From: DATDCV01 sp036524155
GTDB taxonomy: Bacteria; Verrucomicrobiota; Verrucomicrobiia; Limisphaerales; UBA8199
NCBI GenBank assembly: GCA_036524155.1
Contig: DATDCV010000351.1
Span: 1 to 8,568, forward strand
DNA: 8,568 nucleotides
Reading direction: 5' to 3'
Shown: positions 6,850 through 8,568 of the stretch, one piece after another
Layout: every line of letters begins with the position of its first letter
How positions within the stretch are numbered: position 1 is the first letter of the stretch
Translations under genes and position numbers: made by a program
The notes under the pieces: generated by a model
Seen by the model: only the letters and a program-made list of their open reading frames with translations
The model's database searches: none
Told to the model about the DNA's origin: nothing

Positions 6850-8568
6850 TCATTTAAGTGGGGTGAAAACCTGCAGGCCGTTGCCTTCGGTCAGTCCGTT
6901 GGCCGAATTGTAAATGGTCCAGGAGGTGGGATCATCGGTGCCCAGGCCATTTCCGTTGACGTCTTCTGATGCATCGCATAAGCCGTCCCCATCCTGGTCA
7001 TGAAAGATGTTGGCGGTTTTCTTGCCGGCATAATCCCAGGTGGCGCGTCCGCCGTAGAGGGTGAAGGCCATGCCGCTCAGGGTGCTGCCTTCGAGGCCGA
7101 CGAGGCTGGCGGGCACTTCGAGGCGGACCCATTGGCCGGTCCCGGGCAAGGCGCCCACGCCGCGGCGGCCGGGGGTGCCGTTGACGCCCCAGTTGATGTT
7201 GTCGGCGCCCCAGTAAGCGCGGTGGTCCCAGCTCCCGTTGAACCATTGGAGCATGACCTCGGCGGGGACATTAGCGGGATCGAGGAAAACGTAAGCGATG
7301 AGGCTGTCGCCGGCGTTAACGGCCAGTGTCTCGGTGGCATATTGGAAGTAATGCTGGTGCTCGTAGCCGTAGATATTTGACTGATTGGCCCGCTGGCCGG
7401 AAAACGGAGTGGGATTGGCGGTGATCCAGGTCCAGGAATCGCCGCCGTCGGCATAAGGGGAAGCGCCGGCCGGGAGCGCGTCCTCGACCCAGACGGTGTC
7501 GACGGTAACGCCTCCGGTGTCCATCGCCGGCCGATGGAAGCCCAGGTCGACGATTGAGTTGGTCTCCTTGATTTGGCAGCCGTTGCTGAGGGCGGTGCAG
7601 ACCGTGAAATGGTAAAGACCGACGAGGTCGGCGGTGACCGAGCCGGTGTTGATGAGGGGCGAGCCGGCGGCGAGGTAGTAGTTGCCTAGCGGGCCGGTTT
7701 GCCAGTTGAAGTTGGTGACCAGGACATCGTTGGCGCCGGTCGGGGTGGTGCGATAGGAGTTGGTGCGGTAAGCGTTGAAATCGTAGCGGCTGACGGTGAT
7801 GTTGGTCGAGTATCGGTCGGCGGTGTTGATGTTGGTGGTATCGATGGAAGAGTCGTAAAGGGTGACGGAACTGGGCTGGGACCAGCGGTTGATGCGGAAC
7901 AAACTGCCGATGAAAGTGCAGTTGCGCAGGTCCCAGACGAGGTCGCTCTGGCCGCCGTCGAGCCAGATTTGGGCGCGGTCGCAGAGGCAATTGGTCAGGT
8001 AGAGGGATGTGGTGTAACCGCCGAGGCCGCCGGCGAGAAATTCGGAGTGGGCGGCGCGAAGCGTGAGATAGCCATAGTCGTCGCGGAAGTGCATGGAATC
8101 GTTGGCGAGCTGGGAAGGGCGGAGGAAGGTGGCGCGGACGGTGGGGGCCAGCGCGAGGCTGGCGGCCCAGCCGCTGATGCCGCCGGGGCCGTAGCCGCCT
8201 TCCCAGAGGCCGTTGCCACCTTCCTGAACGGTGTTGCAACGGATCCAGTAGCAGGGGGCGGCGGGAGTGCCGTTGAAGGCGGCAGTCTGAGAGTCGCCCA
8301 GGTGGATGCCGTGACCGGCGTGTTGCCAGCCGGAAGTGGCGTGGAACCAGCCGACGACGGTGCCGGGGGTGAAGGTGAGGTTGCTGTTGGCGGTAGCGCC
8401 GCCGAAGACGCAGTCGAGGGGGAAGTAATGGAAGCCAAGGGACTGTCCGATGAAATCGCGCTGGGCCTGCGGGCTGAAGGTGGTATCGGCGGTGAGGGTG
8501 GCGTTGGAAAAGACGATCGGGGGCGAGACGGTGCGCGGGCGCAGTTCGCTGAGGAGGACGGGATCGAG
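6850..8568 (-). CDS. Secreted beta-helix/carbohydrate-binding-like multidomain protein (5' end outside window)
   Basis: The frame is open from the right edge to a TGA at 6850-6852, giving 572 residues of the C-terminal part. The ATG at 8094 is internal, since the frame continues upstream without a stop and in the same style. Residues ~36-55 hold RDFIGQSLGFHYFPLDCVFG. Then comes a beta-strand-rich, Asn/Thr/Gly-rich part typical of right-handed beta-helices (HAGHGIHLGDSQ, CYWIRCNTVQEGG, LRNCTFIGSLFRINR). It is closed by LGNYYLAAGSPLINTGS (~294-310) and SIVDLGFHR (~337-346). Residues ~352-516 form a separate jelly-roll-like module (VTVDTVWVEDALPAGAS to GRATWDYAGK) that I associate with carbohydrate-binding-like domains of extracellular proteins. 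Residues ~521-543 (DQDGDGLCDASEDVNGNG) are a calcium-binding-type acidic loop. No enzyme motif is visible. It ends 16 bases before the RHS start and is probably cotranscribed with it. Its exact role is unknown; binding to surfaces or polysaccharide is the best guess. Confidence 0.85.
   Translation of the reverse strand, partial: LDPVLLSELRPRTVSPPIVFSNATLTADTTFSPQAQRDFIGQSLGFHYFPLDCVFGGATANSNLTFTPGTVVGWFHATSGWQHAGHGIHLGDSQTAAFNGTPAAPCYWIRCNTVQEGGNGLWEGGYGPGGISGWAASLALAPTVRATFLRPSQLANDSMHFRDDYGYLTLRAAHSEFLAGGLGGYTTSLYLTNCLCDRAQIWLDGGQSDLVWDLRNCTFIGSLFRINRWSQPSSVTLYDSSIDTTNINTADRYSTNITVSRYDFNAYRTNSYRTTPTGANDVLVTNFNWQTGPLGNYYLAAGSPLINTGSVTADLVGLYHFTVCTALSNGCQIKETNSIVDLGFHRPAMDTGGVTVDTVWVEDALPAGASPYADGGDSWTWITANPTPFSGQRANQSNIYGYEHQHYFQYATETLAVNAGDSLIAYVFLDPANVPAEVMLQWFNGSWDHRAYWGADNINWGVNGTPGRRGVGALPGTGQWVRLEVPASLVGLEGSTLSGMAFTLYGGRATWDYAGKKTANIFHDQDGDGLCDASEDVNGNGLGTDDPTSWTIYNSANGLTEGNGLQVFTPLK

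Noticed and set aside
7316..8239. 307-codon Arg/His/Pro-rich frame on the minus strand
   Set aside because: It overlaps the beta-helix protein in another frame. The composition is an artefact of GC-rich codons, and the competing frame has clear domain motifs and runs to the window edge.

Overview
The window looks like a chromosomal piece of a Verrucomicrobiota bacterium (the Pedosphaera/Limisphaera side of the phylum is the best guess). The assignment rests on protein style, not on a marker gene. The RHS protein has the wording I associate with the large RHS families of that phylum (LNQYTSRDVPGA, GRWYYTWDAENRL, SGSFQGAGGVGGLL). The neighbouring gene carries LGFHY/LGNYYL beta-helix motifs and a VWVEDALPAGA module common in the same genomes. 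Short tandem repeats translated in frame inside the RHS gene also fit. No rRNA, tRNA, transposase or CRISPR array was seen.

All supported genes lie on the minus strand, so transcription runs from right to left. At the right (6850-8568, 5' end outside the window) is the C-terminal 572 residues of a secreted, beta-rich protein: a beta-helix-like part, a carbohydrate-binding-like module and a calcium-binding-type acidic loop. Sixteen bases later starts a 1905-residue RHS/YD-repeat protein (1116-6833) with an N-terminal hydrophobic export segment, a long YD-repeat shell, an RHS-associated core ending in DLLGL, and a 167-residue unrecognised, cysteine-containing C-terminal tip encoded at lower GC. 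Only four bases after its stop begins a 155-residue protein with an N-terminal membrane segment (644-1111). This is the layout of an RHS effector followed by a candidate immunity gene, but neither toxin activity nor immunity can be read from the sequence.

A 215-base gap follows (429-643). Then a second RHS open frame starts abruptly in the middle of the core (1-428) and runs off the left edge. Its first ~16 codons are unlike the large RHS protein. From LNQYTSR on it matches residues 1433-1559 of that protein at 109 of 127 positions. This is how an orphan (displaced) RHS C-terminal cassette looks: a stretch of core homology that would carry a different tip just outside the window. Together the layout suggests a polymorphic, tip-swapping RHS locus expressed with a surface or extracellular protein.

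Inside the large RHS gene there are three small tandem-repeat patches (two with 7-base units, one with 8-base units), all translated in frame in loops between YD repeats. They look like intragenic insertions of low-complexity DNA.
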